From Neobacillus cucumis (GTDB lineage: Bacteria > Bacillota > Bacilli > Bacillales_B > DSM-18226), in contig NZ_JAEHGC010000015.1 of NCBI RefSeq assembly GCF_016107705.1, positions 62,001 to 126,000 on the forward strand: 64,000 bases of DNA. Reading direction: 5' to 3'. The position numbers and the translations under genes were made by a program. Under the pieces are notes generated by a model. It worked only from the letters and a program-made list of their open reading frames with translations. It was not told where the DNA came from and made no database searches. Shown one piece after another: positions 1 through 7,020 of the stretch. Positions within the stretch are counted from its first letter, which is position 1, and each line of letters starts with the position of its first letter.

Positions 1-1
1 A

Positions 2-499
2 TATCAATTAGCGATCATTATTTGGACCTTTACGGTAACTTTCCGTAAAAAGGCATGGAGGAATTTTGATAGGTGCTACCCAACAATTCTTTACATGGTG
101 GTTGGAAATCTTACCTATGAATACATCGCTCATAACAAGTTTCATCTTTGGGAATTAAACAGAATTGGAAATATACCGGAAATATGTGCAGACTTTATAT
201 ACCTGTTTTTAATTGTTGTTCCGGCGACCTTGACTTACTTATCCAACTACCCGGATATTCCCAAAAAAAGAATACTTTACATAGCAAAATGGGTATTCAT
301 CTTTACAATTGTAGAATGGATTGGTGGCCGCTATTTTAATGCCATTGATCATTATCACGGCTGGAATATCTGGTGGTCATTTTTTTTTAATGTAGTGATG
401 TTCACCACATTAAGGCTACATTATTTACATTACAAACGAGCGTTAATCATTAGCATCTTTTGGGCTTTTTTCTACCTGATCTTGTTTGATTATCTATAA
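2..499 (+). CDS. CBO0543-like integral membrane protein, 5' end outside window
   Basis: The reading frame is open from base 2, well before the first in-window ATG at 95, and its upstream codons look coding (hydrophobic IIIWTF, then RKKAWRNFDRCYPT). The gene therefore starts before the window. The visible ~165 residues hold four or five hydrophobic segments separated by short charged loops, with Trp/Tyr-rich stretches (HGWNIWWSFFF) and a C-terminal FYLILFDYL. This resembles the small CBO0543-type membrane proteins common in Bacillus, whose function is unknown. It ends about 110 bp before the des control region and is not part of that operon. The family assignment is from memory of the pattern and is moderate. 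Confidence 0.6.
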   Translation, partial: YQLAIIIWTFTVTFRKKAWRNFDRCYPTILYMVVGNLTYEYIAHNKFHLWELNRIGNIPEICADFIYLFLIVVPATLTYLSNYPDIPKKRILYIAKWVFIFTIVEWIGGRYFNAIDHYHGWNIWWSFFFNVVMFTTLRLHYLHYKRALIISIFWAFFYLILFDYL

Positions 500-606
500 A
501 AACCATTTCGTCCATTCCAGACGGACAAAATGCACGAAGTGTCCACGAAGAGTGCTTGTCACCTTTTTTTTGTAACTTTAGCATTTTTGACGAAATATGA
601 CATTTA

Positions 607-623
607 TCATGTTTGGGACATGA
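607..623 (+). promoter_or_regulatory. Candidate DesR operator (perfect palindrome)
   Basis: TCATGT-TTGGG-ACATGA is a perfect 6-bp inverted repeat. A second, shorter inverted pair, ATGA at 597-600 and TCAT at 607-610, overlaps its left arm. The palindrome centre lies about 54 bp upstream of the start point predicted from the -10 at 657-662, which is where DesR acts on the des promoter in B. subtilis. The regulator is encoded two genes downstream. Binding itself is inferred. Confidence 0.6.
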
Positions 624-633
624 CAGGTATGAC

Positions 634-662
634 TACAAATGGCAGATTTTCTTCTTTAATAT
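634..662 (+). promoter_or_regulatory. Candidate des promoter with weak -35
   Basis: TACAAA (634-639), a 17-bp spacer and TAATAT (657-662). The poor -35 together with the good -10 suits an activator-dependent promoter. It places the start point near 669, about 28 nt before the chosen des start codon. Confidence 0.45.
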
Positions 663-696
663 GAGTGATAACATGATGAAGAAGGGAATCAAAAAC

Positions 697-1716
697 ATGA
701 TTGAACAAAACCAACGAAATTTGCGCAAGCAGGTTGCCCCATTTGAAAAAGCTAATACAAAAGACAGTGTCTGGCAATTGGCCAATACACTTGTTCCGTT
801 TTTTCTATTATGGTTCTTTGCTTATAAAAGCATATCGATTTCATATATCCTCACCTTATTATTATCAGTTGTTGCTGCGGGATTTTTAGTAAGGGTTTTC
901 ATCATTTTTCATGATTGCTGCCACCATTCCTTTTTTAAAAGCCGTAAGGCCAATAAAATTCTTGGCACAATTACGGGTGTGTTAACGATTCATCCATATA
1001 GTCAATGGCAGTATGAGCATTCTGTTCACCATGCTACCAGTAGTAATTTGGATAAGCGGGGCACAGGCGATATTTGGATGCTAACCGTCGACGAATATCA
1101 GGCAGCATCGTTCTGGACACGTGCAGCCTATCGTTTATATCGAAATCCAATCGTGATGTTCGGCTTTGGTCCAATTTATGTTTTTCTTCTTAAAAATCGC
1201 TTTAATCGAAAAGATGCTAGAATGAAGGAAAGAATCAATACTTATATAACCAACATCTTGATTGTTGTAGTGGCCGGATTGCTTTGCTGGGGAATTGGCT
1301 GGGTTAATTTTCTTTTAGTTCAAGGACCGATATTCATGATTTCTGGTGCAGCGGGGATCTGGTTATTTTACGTACAGCATACGTTTGAAGACTCTTATTT
1401 TGAAGAAGATAAGGATTGGGAATATGTAAAAGCGGCTGTTGAGGGCAGTTCCTTTTATAAGCTTCCAAAAGTTTTACAATGGGTAACAGGGAATATTGGT
1501 TACCACCATGTCCATCATTTAAGTCCAAGGGTGCCGAATTACAAGCTTGAAGCTGTTCACAACCATACAGAGCCTCTTAAAAATGTTCCAACCATTACAA
1601 TTTCGACAAGTCTAGCATCACTAAAATATCATCTATGGGATGAGACGGCGAAAAAGTTTGTAGGCTTTAAAGATTTACGATCTTCAGTTAAAATGAAAAG
1701 TGTTAAACAAATATAA
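697..1716 (+). CDS. des: Acyl-lipid delta-5 desaturase Des
   Basis: Membrane-bound fatty acid desaturase that introduces a cis double bond into acyl chains of existing phospholipids, restoring membrane fluidity after cold shock. Its three histidine boxes are visible: HDCCH (residues 72-76), HSVHH (108-112) and HHVHH (270-274), separated by hydrophobic segments. The sequence follows B. subtilis Des closely along its length, for example at the LDKRGTGDIWMLTV and VQHTFEDSYFE stretches. ATG 697 is chosen because it matches the family N-terminus and has GAAGGGA upstream; the longer frame from 613 would start inside the operator. The 339 aa length is normal. desKR follow directly, so the enzyme and its thermosensor are linked as in B. 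subtilis. Confidence 0.95.
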   Translation: MIEQNQRNLRKQVAPFEKANTKDSVWQLANTLVPFFLLWFFAYKSISISYILTLLLSVVAAGFLVRVFIIFHDCCHHSFFKSRKANKILGTITGVLTIHPYSQWQYEHSVHHATSSNLDKRGTGDIWMLTVDEYQAASFWTRAAYRLYRNPIVMFGFGPIYVFLLKNRFNRKDARMKERINTYITNILIVVVAGLLCWGIGWVNFLLVQGPIFMISGAAGIWLFYVQHTFEDSYFEEDKDWEYVKAAVEGSSFYKLPKVLQWVTGNIGYHHVHHLSPRVPNYKLEAVHNHTEPLKNVPTITISTSLASLKYHLWDETAKKFVGFKDLRSSVKMKSVKQI

Positions 1717-1731
1717 AAATGGATGCAGGAT

Positions 1732-1764
1732 AAGGACCAAGGTGTTCTTGTCCTTCATTTTTAT
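1732..1764 (+). terminator. Hairpin between des and desK, possible attenuator
   Basis: AAGGACCAAG pairs with CTTG-TCCTT with one bulged base, and is followed by an imperfect T-rich run. It lies between the des stop and the desK start, so it could cut transcription reaching desKR while allowing high des expression. Its function is inferred. Confidence 0.4.
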
Positions 1765-1788
1765 TCCGTCGGTAATGAGGTTTTGCTA

Positions 1789-2928
1789 ATGATAAAAAAG
1801 TATATGACTTTCCAGAAAAGTAATGGGATCGCTCCTTATATATGGACGGTTCTATGTATTTTACCGTTTTACTTTATTTTCCAATCGTCATCGGTAATTA
1901 AAATTGTTGTAGGAATTTTGCTCACCATTTTGTTTTTTATTTTTTATCGAATTGCTTTTATTTCAAGGGGATGGCCAGTTTATCTCTGGACCTTAATTCT
2001 GATTGGAATTTCGATCACCTCGAGCAGTCTTTTTAGCTATGTTTACTTTGCATTCTTTCTAGCTTACTTTATTGGAAATATAAAAGACCGGGTTCCCTTT
2101 CTTATTCTTTATTTTATTCATCTGTTTAGTACATCGGCCTCTATTAACTACAACATAGTTGTTCATGAAAAGTTGTTTTTGCAACAGCTGCCTTTTGTCA
2201 TTATCATCTGGATAAGTGTAATTCTTCTTCCGTTTAGTATTTATAATCGGAAAGAGCGTGGTCAGCTTGAGGAAAAGCTAGAGGATGCCAATAAGAGAAT
2301 TTCGGAATTGGTTAAAATGGAAGAGCGGCAGCGGATTGCCCGTGACCTTCATGATACACTGGGGCAAAAACTTTCTCTTATTGGACTAAAGAGTGATTTG
2401 GCGCGAAAATTAATAACAAAGGATCCAGAGCAGGCACGCAATGAATTAAAGGATGTTCAGCAGACAGCACGAACCGCATTAAGTGAAGTGCGAAAAATGG
2501 TATCTTCTATGCGCGGCATCCGGTTGAAGGATGAAATACAAAGAGTAAAACAGATTCTTAAAGCTGCACAAATTCAGTTCAAGGGTGATGAAGATCCAAC
2601 ATTTACGAATGTTTCTCTTCTAACAGAGAATATATTAAGCATGTGTCTGAAAGAGGCAGTAAATAATGTGGTAAAACATAGCGGTGCTGCTTCTTGCACC
2701 TTGACCATTGAGCAATCATGGAAAGGTATTGTGATGAAAATTAGTGATGATGGGGCTTTTAACCGTGACGAAAAATTTCAATATGAAGGTCACGGTTTGG
2801 TTGGGATGAAGGAACGACTTGAATTTATTAATGGAAGCCTGGAGCTTTTAACGAAAGAAGGAACAACCTTAATAATAAGAGTTCCAAATGATGTTACTCA
2901 GAAAGAAAGGCAAGGGGATGGAAAATGA
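1789..2928 (+). CDS. desK: Membrane thermosensor histidine kinase DesK
   Basis: Sensor kinase of the DesK/DesR system, which measures membrane thickness or order and phosphorylates DesR in the cold. The N-terminal ~150 residues form about five transmembrane segments. A linker coiled coil follows (EEKLEDANKRISELVKMEER), then the HisKA_3 motif RQRIARDLHDTLGQ with phospho-acceptor His188, the same number as in B. subtilis DesK, and an HATPase domain with NNVVKHS and GHGLVGM motifs. ATG 1789 is preferred over 1723 because MIKKYMTFQK matches the family N-terminus and GAGG sits about 9 nt upstream. The stop overlaps the desR start by 4 bp, indicating translational coupling. Confidence 0.95.
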   Translation: MIKKYMTFQKSNGIAPYIWTVLCILPFYFIFQSSSVIKIVVGILLTILFFIFYRIAFISRGWPVYLWTLILIGISITSSSLFSYVYFAFFLAYFIGNIKDRVPFLILYFIHLFSTSASINYNIVVHEKLFLQQLPFVIIIWISVILLPFSIYNRKERGQLEEKLEDANKRISELVKMEERQRIARDLHDTLGQKLSLIGLKSDLARKLITKDPEQARNELKDVQQTARTALSEVRKMVSSMRGIRLKDEIQRVKQILKAAQIQFKGDEDPTFTNVSLLTENILSMCLKEAVNNVVKHSGAASCTLTIEQSWKGIVMKISDDGAFNRDEKFQYEGHGLVGMKERLEFINGSLELLTKEGTTLIIRVPNDVTQKERQGDGK

Positions 2929-3524
2929 TTTCAATTGTCATTGCGGAAGACCAGCAAATGCTATTAGGGGCATTTGGATCCCTTCTCAACCTGGAAGAGG
3001 ATATGAGTGTAGTTGGAAAGGCATCTAATGGTGCAGAAGCTGTTACCCTTGTTAAAAGGCTAAAGCCGGATGTTTGTATAATGGATATTGAAATGCCTGG
3101 GAAAAGCGGACTTGAAGCGGCTGAAGAGCTGAAAGGTTGTGGCTGCAAGGTTATCATTTTAACGACCTTTGCGCGTTCCGGTTATTTTCAACGTGCCTTA
3201 AAAGCAGGGGTGAGTGGCTATTTATTGAAGGATAGTCCAAGTGAAGAGCTTGCGGGTTCCATCCGAAGTGTAATGGCTGGAAAACGAATCTATGCACCAG
3301 AGCTAATGGATGATGTTTATGGAGAGGAGAATCCCCTCACCGATCGTGAAAAAGAGGTGCTTGAGCTGGTGGCGGATGGTAAAAATACAAAGGAAATTGC
3401 CGAAGAGCTTAGCATTAAAACCGGTACAGTCCGAAACTATATTTCGATTATCCTCGATAAACTGGAAGTGAAAAATCGAATAGAAGCCATTACCCAGTCC
3501 AAGGAAAAAGGGTGGTTTAAATAA
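2925..3524 (+). CDS. desR: NarL/LuxR-type response regulator DesR
   Basis: Response regulator that, once phosphorylated by DesK, activates des. The receiver domain (residues 1-120) carries acidic residues E8/D9, phospho-acceptor Asp54 in VCIMDIEMPG, a T/S switch region (ILTTFA) and Lys (LLKDS). The C-terminal LuxR helix-turn-helix spans about 135-195 (LTDREKEVLELVADGKNTKEIA). At 199 aa it has the usual length. The start overlaps the end of desK, and a strong terminator follows at 3532-3563, so desR closes the operon. Confidence 0.95.
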   Translation: MISIVIAEDQQMLLGAFGSLLNLEEDMSVVGKASNGAEAVTLVKRLKPDVCIMDIEMPGKSGLEAAEELKGCGCKVIILTTFARSGYFQRALKAGVSGYLLKDSPSEELAGSIRSVMAGKRIYAPELMDDVYGEENPLTDREKEVLELVADGKNTKEIAEELSIKTGTVRNYISIILDKLEVKNRIEAITQSKEKGWFK

Positions 3525-3531
3525 ATTTATG

Positions 3532-3563
3532 GCCTGTATCTTTTCTAAGATATAGGCTTTTTT
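3532..3563 (+). terminator. Rho-independent terminator after desR
   Basis: An 11-bp stem (GCCTGTATCTT / AAGATATAGGC) with a TTCT loop and a T6 tail directly after the desR stop. Confidence 0.9.
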
Positions 3564-3567
3564 AATT

Positions 3568-3717
3568 GATGAAGACAAAAAATCCGTAGGGAAACGTGTA
3601 AAAGTCCTTCATAAAGTTGATGAACGACAAAATACAGAAAGGGAAGGTGAAAAATGTCCTTCATAAAGCCGATGAAGGACAAAAATTGAAAGGGGAAGAT
3701 TCAAAATGTCCTTCATC
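3568..3717. repeat. Tandem ~52-bp repeat built on the GTCCTTCAT/GATGAAGGAC hairpin
   Basis: A palindromic unit, GTCCTTCAT-6 nt-GATGAAGGAC followed by AAAA, occurs at 3604-3628 (one arm mutated to GATGAACGAC) and 3656-3680. Half units lie at 3568-3576 (GATGAAGAC) and 3708-3717 (GTCCTTCATC). The GATGAA half recurs every 51-52 bp and purine-rich spacers separate the units. A further copy lies at 59275-59299. No protein is encoded here. Confidence 0.8.
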
Positions 3718-3738
3718 ATGTTAATAAGTCTTTCCAAG

Positions 3739-4569
3739 TTAGACAGCAGCCAAAAACTTCTTAATGTGGTGATATACTTCTTCTGGACGTTCTTCCGGGA
3801 CAGCATGTCCGGTTTCTTTTAAAACAATCAGCTCTGAATTAGTTAAATCCTTTTTTAATCGTTCTCCCACATGAAGCGGCATAGAGCGGTCGTGTTCGCC
3901 CCAAATTAATAAACAAGGCGTTTTGATTTTTTGAAGAGCCTCTACTGGAAGATCTCCCTCGCGGTGGCGAATCATTTTGGTAAGAGCCACAAAAATTTTA
4001 TCCTGTAAAAAGGGCTGCAGATAGCCATTTATCATTTCCTCATTAATTAATGAATGATTAAAGAGAGAATCCTGAAGGTTTTTCTTCACGCCGGTTCGGG
4101 CCAGCCAATATTTCACAAAGAGGTGGAAATAGGGAATGTAACTGGTGAGAATCAGCGGCAACCCAAACCGTTTCAAATAAGCCGAGCTGCAAAGCAGGAT
4201 GGCTTTGTCAGCAAGCTCCGGCATCATATGCAGGATGTTAAGCACAATCTGGCCACCCATGGAGTGGCCTAAGAATGTCATTTTTTTTATCCCAAAAAGC
4301 TCGGTAAGTTTTATCACCGTTTGAGCGAGATTTTTATAAGAGTATACATAACTACTGGACTTATCACTTTTCCCAAAAGGGGGAAGGTCAACGGATAAAA
4401 CTTGATAATCCTGCTTTAATAAAGGAATTAAATGGCGAAAGGTAAAAGTGGATGAAAGAAAGCCATGCAATAAAATAACCGTTTTGTCTGTTGTTGATTT
4501 TGGATAAAATTCATAATAAATATTGGTATTATTTACCTGCTGGTGCCCGGTTAACACAGCCTGTTCCAT
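3739..4569 (-). CDS. Alpha/beta hydrolase
   Basis: A 276-aa alpha/beta-hydrolase-fold protein. The oxyanion HG motif is at LLHGFLSS (residues 33-40), the nucleophile elbow GHSMGG gives Ser103, the acid is Asp227 in WGEHD, and the base is His255 in TGHAVPEE. No signal peptide is seen, so it is probably cytoplasmic. It resembles the YugF-type hydrolases of Bacillus, whose substrate is unknown. It is transcribed convergently toward desR, and the tandem hairpin repeat fills the space between. The gene stands alone. Confidence 0.85.
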   Translation of the reverse strand: MEQAVLTGHQQVNNTNIYYEFYPKSTTDKTVILLHGFLSSTFTFRHLIPLLKQDYQVLSVDLPPFGKSDKSSSYVYSYKNLAQTVIKLTELFGIKKMTFLGHSMGGQIVLNILHMMPELADKAILLCSSAYLKRFGLPLILTSYIPYFHLFVKYWLARTGVKKNLQDSLFNHSLINEEMINGYLQPFLQDKIFVALTKMIRHREGDLPVEALQKIKTPCLLIWGEHDRSMPLHVGERLKKDLTNSELIVLKETGHAVPEERPEEVYHHIKKFLAAV

Positions 4570-4676
4570 TTATTCCGCCTCCAACTCTTATTAAAAAATG
4601 GATGGCTATAATTTTCCCAACTACAAGTTAATTACCCGCTAAAAAAAAATTACCAAAAATTTTTAAAATAAAATGT

Positions 4677-4705
4677 TTGAATTTTTAGAAAATTATTAGT
4701 ATAAT
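4677..4705 (+). promoter_or_regulatory. SigA-type promoter of the IDEAL-domain gene
   Basis: TTGAAT, a 17-bp spacer and TATAAT. The start point falls near 4712, just upstream of the AAAGGAG ribosome-binding site. Confidence 0.75.
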
Positions 4706-4733
4706 AAAAAAAAACTAAAGGAGTTGATTTCCG

Positions 4734-4928
4734 ATGGAAAAGAAATTACTTAATTCACCACAACAATCAAATGAAGAGATGGATTCAAAAATTGCTGAAA
4801 TGGTGTTAAACAATGCCTTGCTCGAATTTCGCAAAGCAAAAATCCGTGAGGAAATCGATTACTCCTTACAGGAAAGAAATAAAGAAAAATTCCTAAAGCT
4901 AACAGAGGAATTAAAGAAAATTTCGTAG
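4734..4928 (+). CDS. Small IDEAL-domain-like protein
   Basis: A 64-aa, highly charged, helical protein. The C-terminal half (EEIDYSLQERNKEKFLKLTEEL) matches the layout of the IDEAL domain, in which an I-D-x-x-L core is followed by a charged helix. These domains occur in small Bacillus proteins such as YpiB and YozD, and their role is mostly unknown. It has its own promoter, a good AAAGGAG site and its own terminator, so it is a stand-alone transcript. The IDEAL assignment rests on the short motif only. Confidence 0.7.
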   Translation: MEKKLLNSPQQSNEEMDSKIAEMVLNNALLEFRKAKIREEIDYSLQERNKEKFLKLTEELKKIS

Positions 4929-4960
4929 TTCACCAACCATAATCTTAATTTAAAAATTTG

Positions 4961-4992
4961 AGCCCCTTTCCAAACGGAAAAGGGGTTCTTTG
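4961..4992 (+). terminator. Terminator after the IDEAL-domain gene
   Basis: AGCCCCTTTCC pairs with GGAAAAGGGGTT across an AAAC loop, followed by CTTTG. The T tail is short. Confidence 0.7.
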
Positions 4993-5085
4993 TGTCTCTC
5001 TATTTTTTTGCCTAGCATTTTTAAATACTGATTCTATCTATCATTTTGGCTGCATAAGATTTTGATAGAAGGAGGTACAAATCCA

Positions 5086-6240
5086 ATGAAAAAAAATAAG
5101 CCTTTTAGTTTGTTTATCCGGATCAATGGTGCGGTTTTATCAGTTATTTTCATTTTTATTCTAATTGCCGGAATGACGACAATTCTTTCGTTAAAAATGT
5201 CCTCGGATTCGGTTGGAGAGGTACTAGAAACATCTGATTTAAATAAACTATACCTTTACTTTTTTGGAAGTGAAAACAAGTACTATATCCAAAATCGTAA
5301 GGATATTAAAGATATTCCATTAACAAAGGTTGGCTTTCAAATTGCAACCAATATAAAAATTAGCGATATTCGAACCTTCTTTGAAAGAGAATTGCCCGGT
5401 TTCGCTGAATTTAATACAAAAATTGAACTTGCCGGTCAAGGAACCGATTTAACCACACTGCCAATCGAATCCGCACCACCGATGGATGTTTTATTAAAAG
5501 AAAGAGAAATTGCCCAAAACGAATTAAATGAAAATGACTCAAACGAAAATAACAACACACCACCGCCAAGTCAAACCACAAATGGGAAACAAGTAGTGTT
5601 TATCTATCATACACATAGCTGGGAATCCTATCTGCCACTATTAAAGGGTGTTACAAACCCAGATGAAGCTGTTAGTTCCAACAATCGCGTTAATGTTGTG
5701 GGAGTAGGGGATTATTTGGTTAAGGATTTAGCTGCAAGGGGGATTGGCAGTGACAATAGCACAATCAATGCTACTCAAGAGCTTCACAAAAGAGGGTTGG
5801 ATTATTACTCGGCTTACCAATTTTCAAGGGGCGTTGTGCAAGAGGCGATGGCTGGAAATCATGATTTGAAATTTATGATAGATATTCACCGTGATTCATT
5901 AGGAAGGCAAAAAACAACTACGACCATTAATGGGAAGAGCTATGCAAGGTTAGTTTTTATCGTTGGGCAGAATAACTCCAATTATGAAAAAAATACTATT
6001 TTGGCTAAAAACCTTCATAAGGCATTAGAAAAGAAATATCCAGGATTAAGCCGAGGGGTCGTTTCAAAAGATAAAAGTGAAGGAAATGGGGTTTACAATC
6101 AAGACCTTTCCCCACGGGCAATACTTCTAGAAGTTGGAGGCGTCGATAACAATATGACAGAACTCCATAATGCAATCGATGCGTTTGCAGATGTGTTTAG
6201 CGAATATTATTGGCAAATGAAAAATGCTAAAGCGTTTTAA
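5086..6240 (+). CDS. spoIIP: Stage II sporulation protein P (SpoIIP family)
   Basis: Membrane-anchored peptidoglycan amidase/endopeptidase that, with SpoIID and SpoIIM, thins septal peptidoglycan to allow forespore engulfment. One transmembrane anchor lies at residues 14-35. A Thr/Asn/Pro-rich linker runs around 145-165 (NENNNTPPPSQ), and the catalytic SpoIIP domain starts at VVFIYHTHSWESYLP and includes FMIDIHRDS and LLEVGG. The 384 aa length is near the usual ~400. ATG 5086 is chosen because GAAGGAGG lies ~10 nt upstream; the frame could extend to 5062 but without a site. In B. subtilis spoIIP follows gpr. Here there is no gpr, so this may be a relocated or second copy. Confidence 0.88.
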   Translation: MKKNKPFSLFIRINGAVLSVIFIFILIAGMTTILSLKMSSDSVGEVLETSDLNKLYLYFFGSENKYYIQNRKDIKDIPLTKVGFQIATNIKISDIRTFFERELPGFAEFNTKIELAGQGTDLTTLPIESAPPMDVLLKEREIAQNELNENDSNENNNTPPPSQTTNGKQVVFIYHTHSWESYLPLLKGVTNPDEAVSSNNRVNVVGVGDYLVKDLAARGIGSDNSTINATQELHKRGLDYYSAYQFSRGVVQEAMAGNHDLKFMIDIHRDSLGRQKTTTTINGKSYARLVFIVGQNNSNYEKNTILAKNLHKALEKKYPGLSRGVVSKDKSEGNGVYNQDLSPRAILLEVGGVDNNMTELHNAIDAFADVFSEYYWQMKNAKAF

Positions 6241-6246
6241 CGGGAA

Positions 6247-6276
6247 AAGGAGGCCATTACTTGGCCTTCTTTTTTG
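6247..6276 (+). terminator. Terminator after spoIIP
   Basis: AAGGAGGCCA pairs with TTGGCCTTCT around a TTAC loop, followed by a T run. Confidence 0.85.
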
Positions 6277-6350
6277 TGTAAATAAATGTTTTTAAGTGTT
6301 AAAAAATGTGATTGTTCAACATTTATTCACAAATTGTTCATATAGTTATA

Positions 6351-6379
6351 TTGTTTATGGTACCAAGGTCAATTATGAT
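6351..6379 (+). promoter_or_regulatory. ycnK promoter
   Basis: TTGTTT, a 17-bp spacer and TATGAT. Just upstream, ATTGTTCA occurs twice as a direct repeat (6311-6318 and 6333-6340). Because YcnK homologues repress their own operon, this repeat is a possible operator, but that is inference. Confidence 0.6.
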
Positions 6380-6414
6380 GGGTATTGGAAAGTTTTTCAT
6401 AGGGGGTGGATAAA

Positions 6415-6990
6415 ATGTTACCAGTCGAACGGAGAAAGCAAATTGTTACATGGTTGAACCAAGAGGGAGCTTTAGCAATTTCCGAAATCAGCAAACGCCT
6501 GAACGTATCGGAAATGACGGTTTATCGAGATATTAAACCACTACTTGAAGAAAAGAAAATTATTAAAACCTCAGGCGGGATATCTTTAACACCGATCACG
6601 AATGATTTCTTGAACGCTTGTACATATTGTTTAAAAGAATCTAATAATCGTCACCCTGTCCAGATCATTTTGAATGATTTACGGGTAGAGCAATTATGCT
6701 GCCCACATTGTGGATTGCTTCGGTATAAAGATATTGAAAAGGATGTCTCGCAAATTATCTGCCGTGATTTCCTGAGCCATTCAACTGTGAGTGCTAAGAT
6801 GGCTTATTACCTCTTGGACGCTGATTTTAACTTAAATTGCTGCCAGCCGCAGATATTAACCTTTGAGTCACTAAAACATGCTGAGCAATTTCAAAAAGGA
6901 TTTGGCGGAAGCATTCGAAGGTTCCAGGAAGCGCTTGAGGAAATTCAGAAGAGAATGAATGGAGAACAAGACTGCACCTGTCATAAGTAG
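6415..6990 (+). CDS. ycnK: Copper-responsive DeoR/NosL-type repressor YcnK
   Basis: Repressor of the copper-uptake operon ycnKJI. The N-terminal DeoR helix-turn-helix (residues 1-60, ISEISKRLNVSEMTVYRDIK) is followed by a NosL-like metal-sensing region rich in cysteine: CTYCLK, CCPHCG, ICRDF and NCCQPQ, ending in CTCHK. The sequence tracks B. subtilis YcnK closely, including FQKGFGG. ATG 6415 is chosen over the GTG at 6406 because AGGGGGTGG lies just upstream and MLPVERR matches the family. It is 191 aa. ycnJ starts 30 nt downstream in the same direction. Confidence 0.93.
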   Translation: MLPVERRKQIVTWLNQEGALAISEISKRLNVSEMTVYRDIKPLLEEKKIIKTSGGISLTPITNDFLNACTYCLKESNNRHPVQIILNDLRVEQLCCPHCGLLRYKDIEKDVSQIICRDFLSHSTVSAKMAYYLLDADFNLNCCQPQILTFESLKHAEQFQKGFGGSIRRFQEALEEIQKRMNGEQDCTCHK

Positions 6991-7020
6991 ATGCGGAACT
7001 AGAAGGAGGGAGGTGGGACA

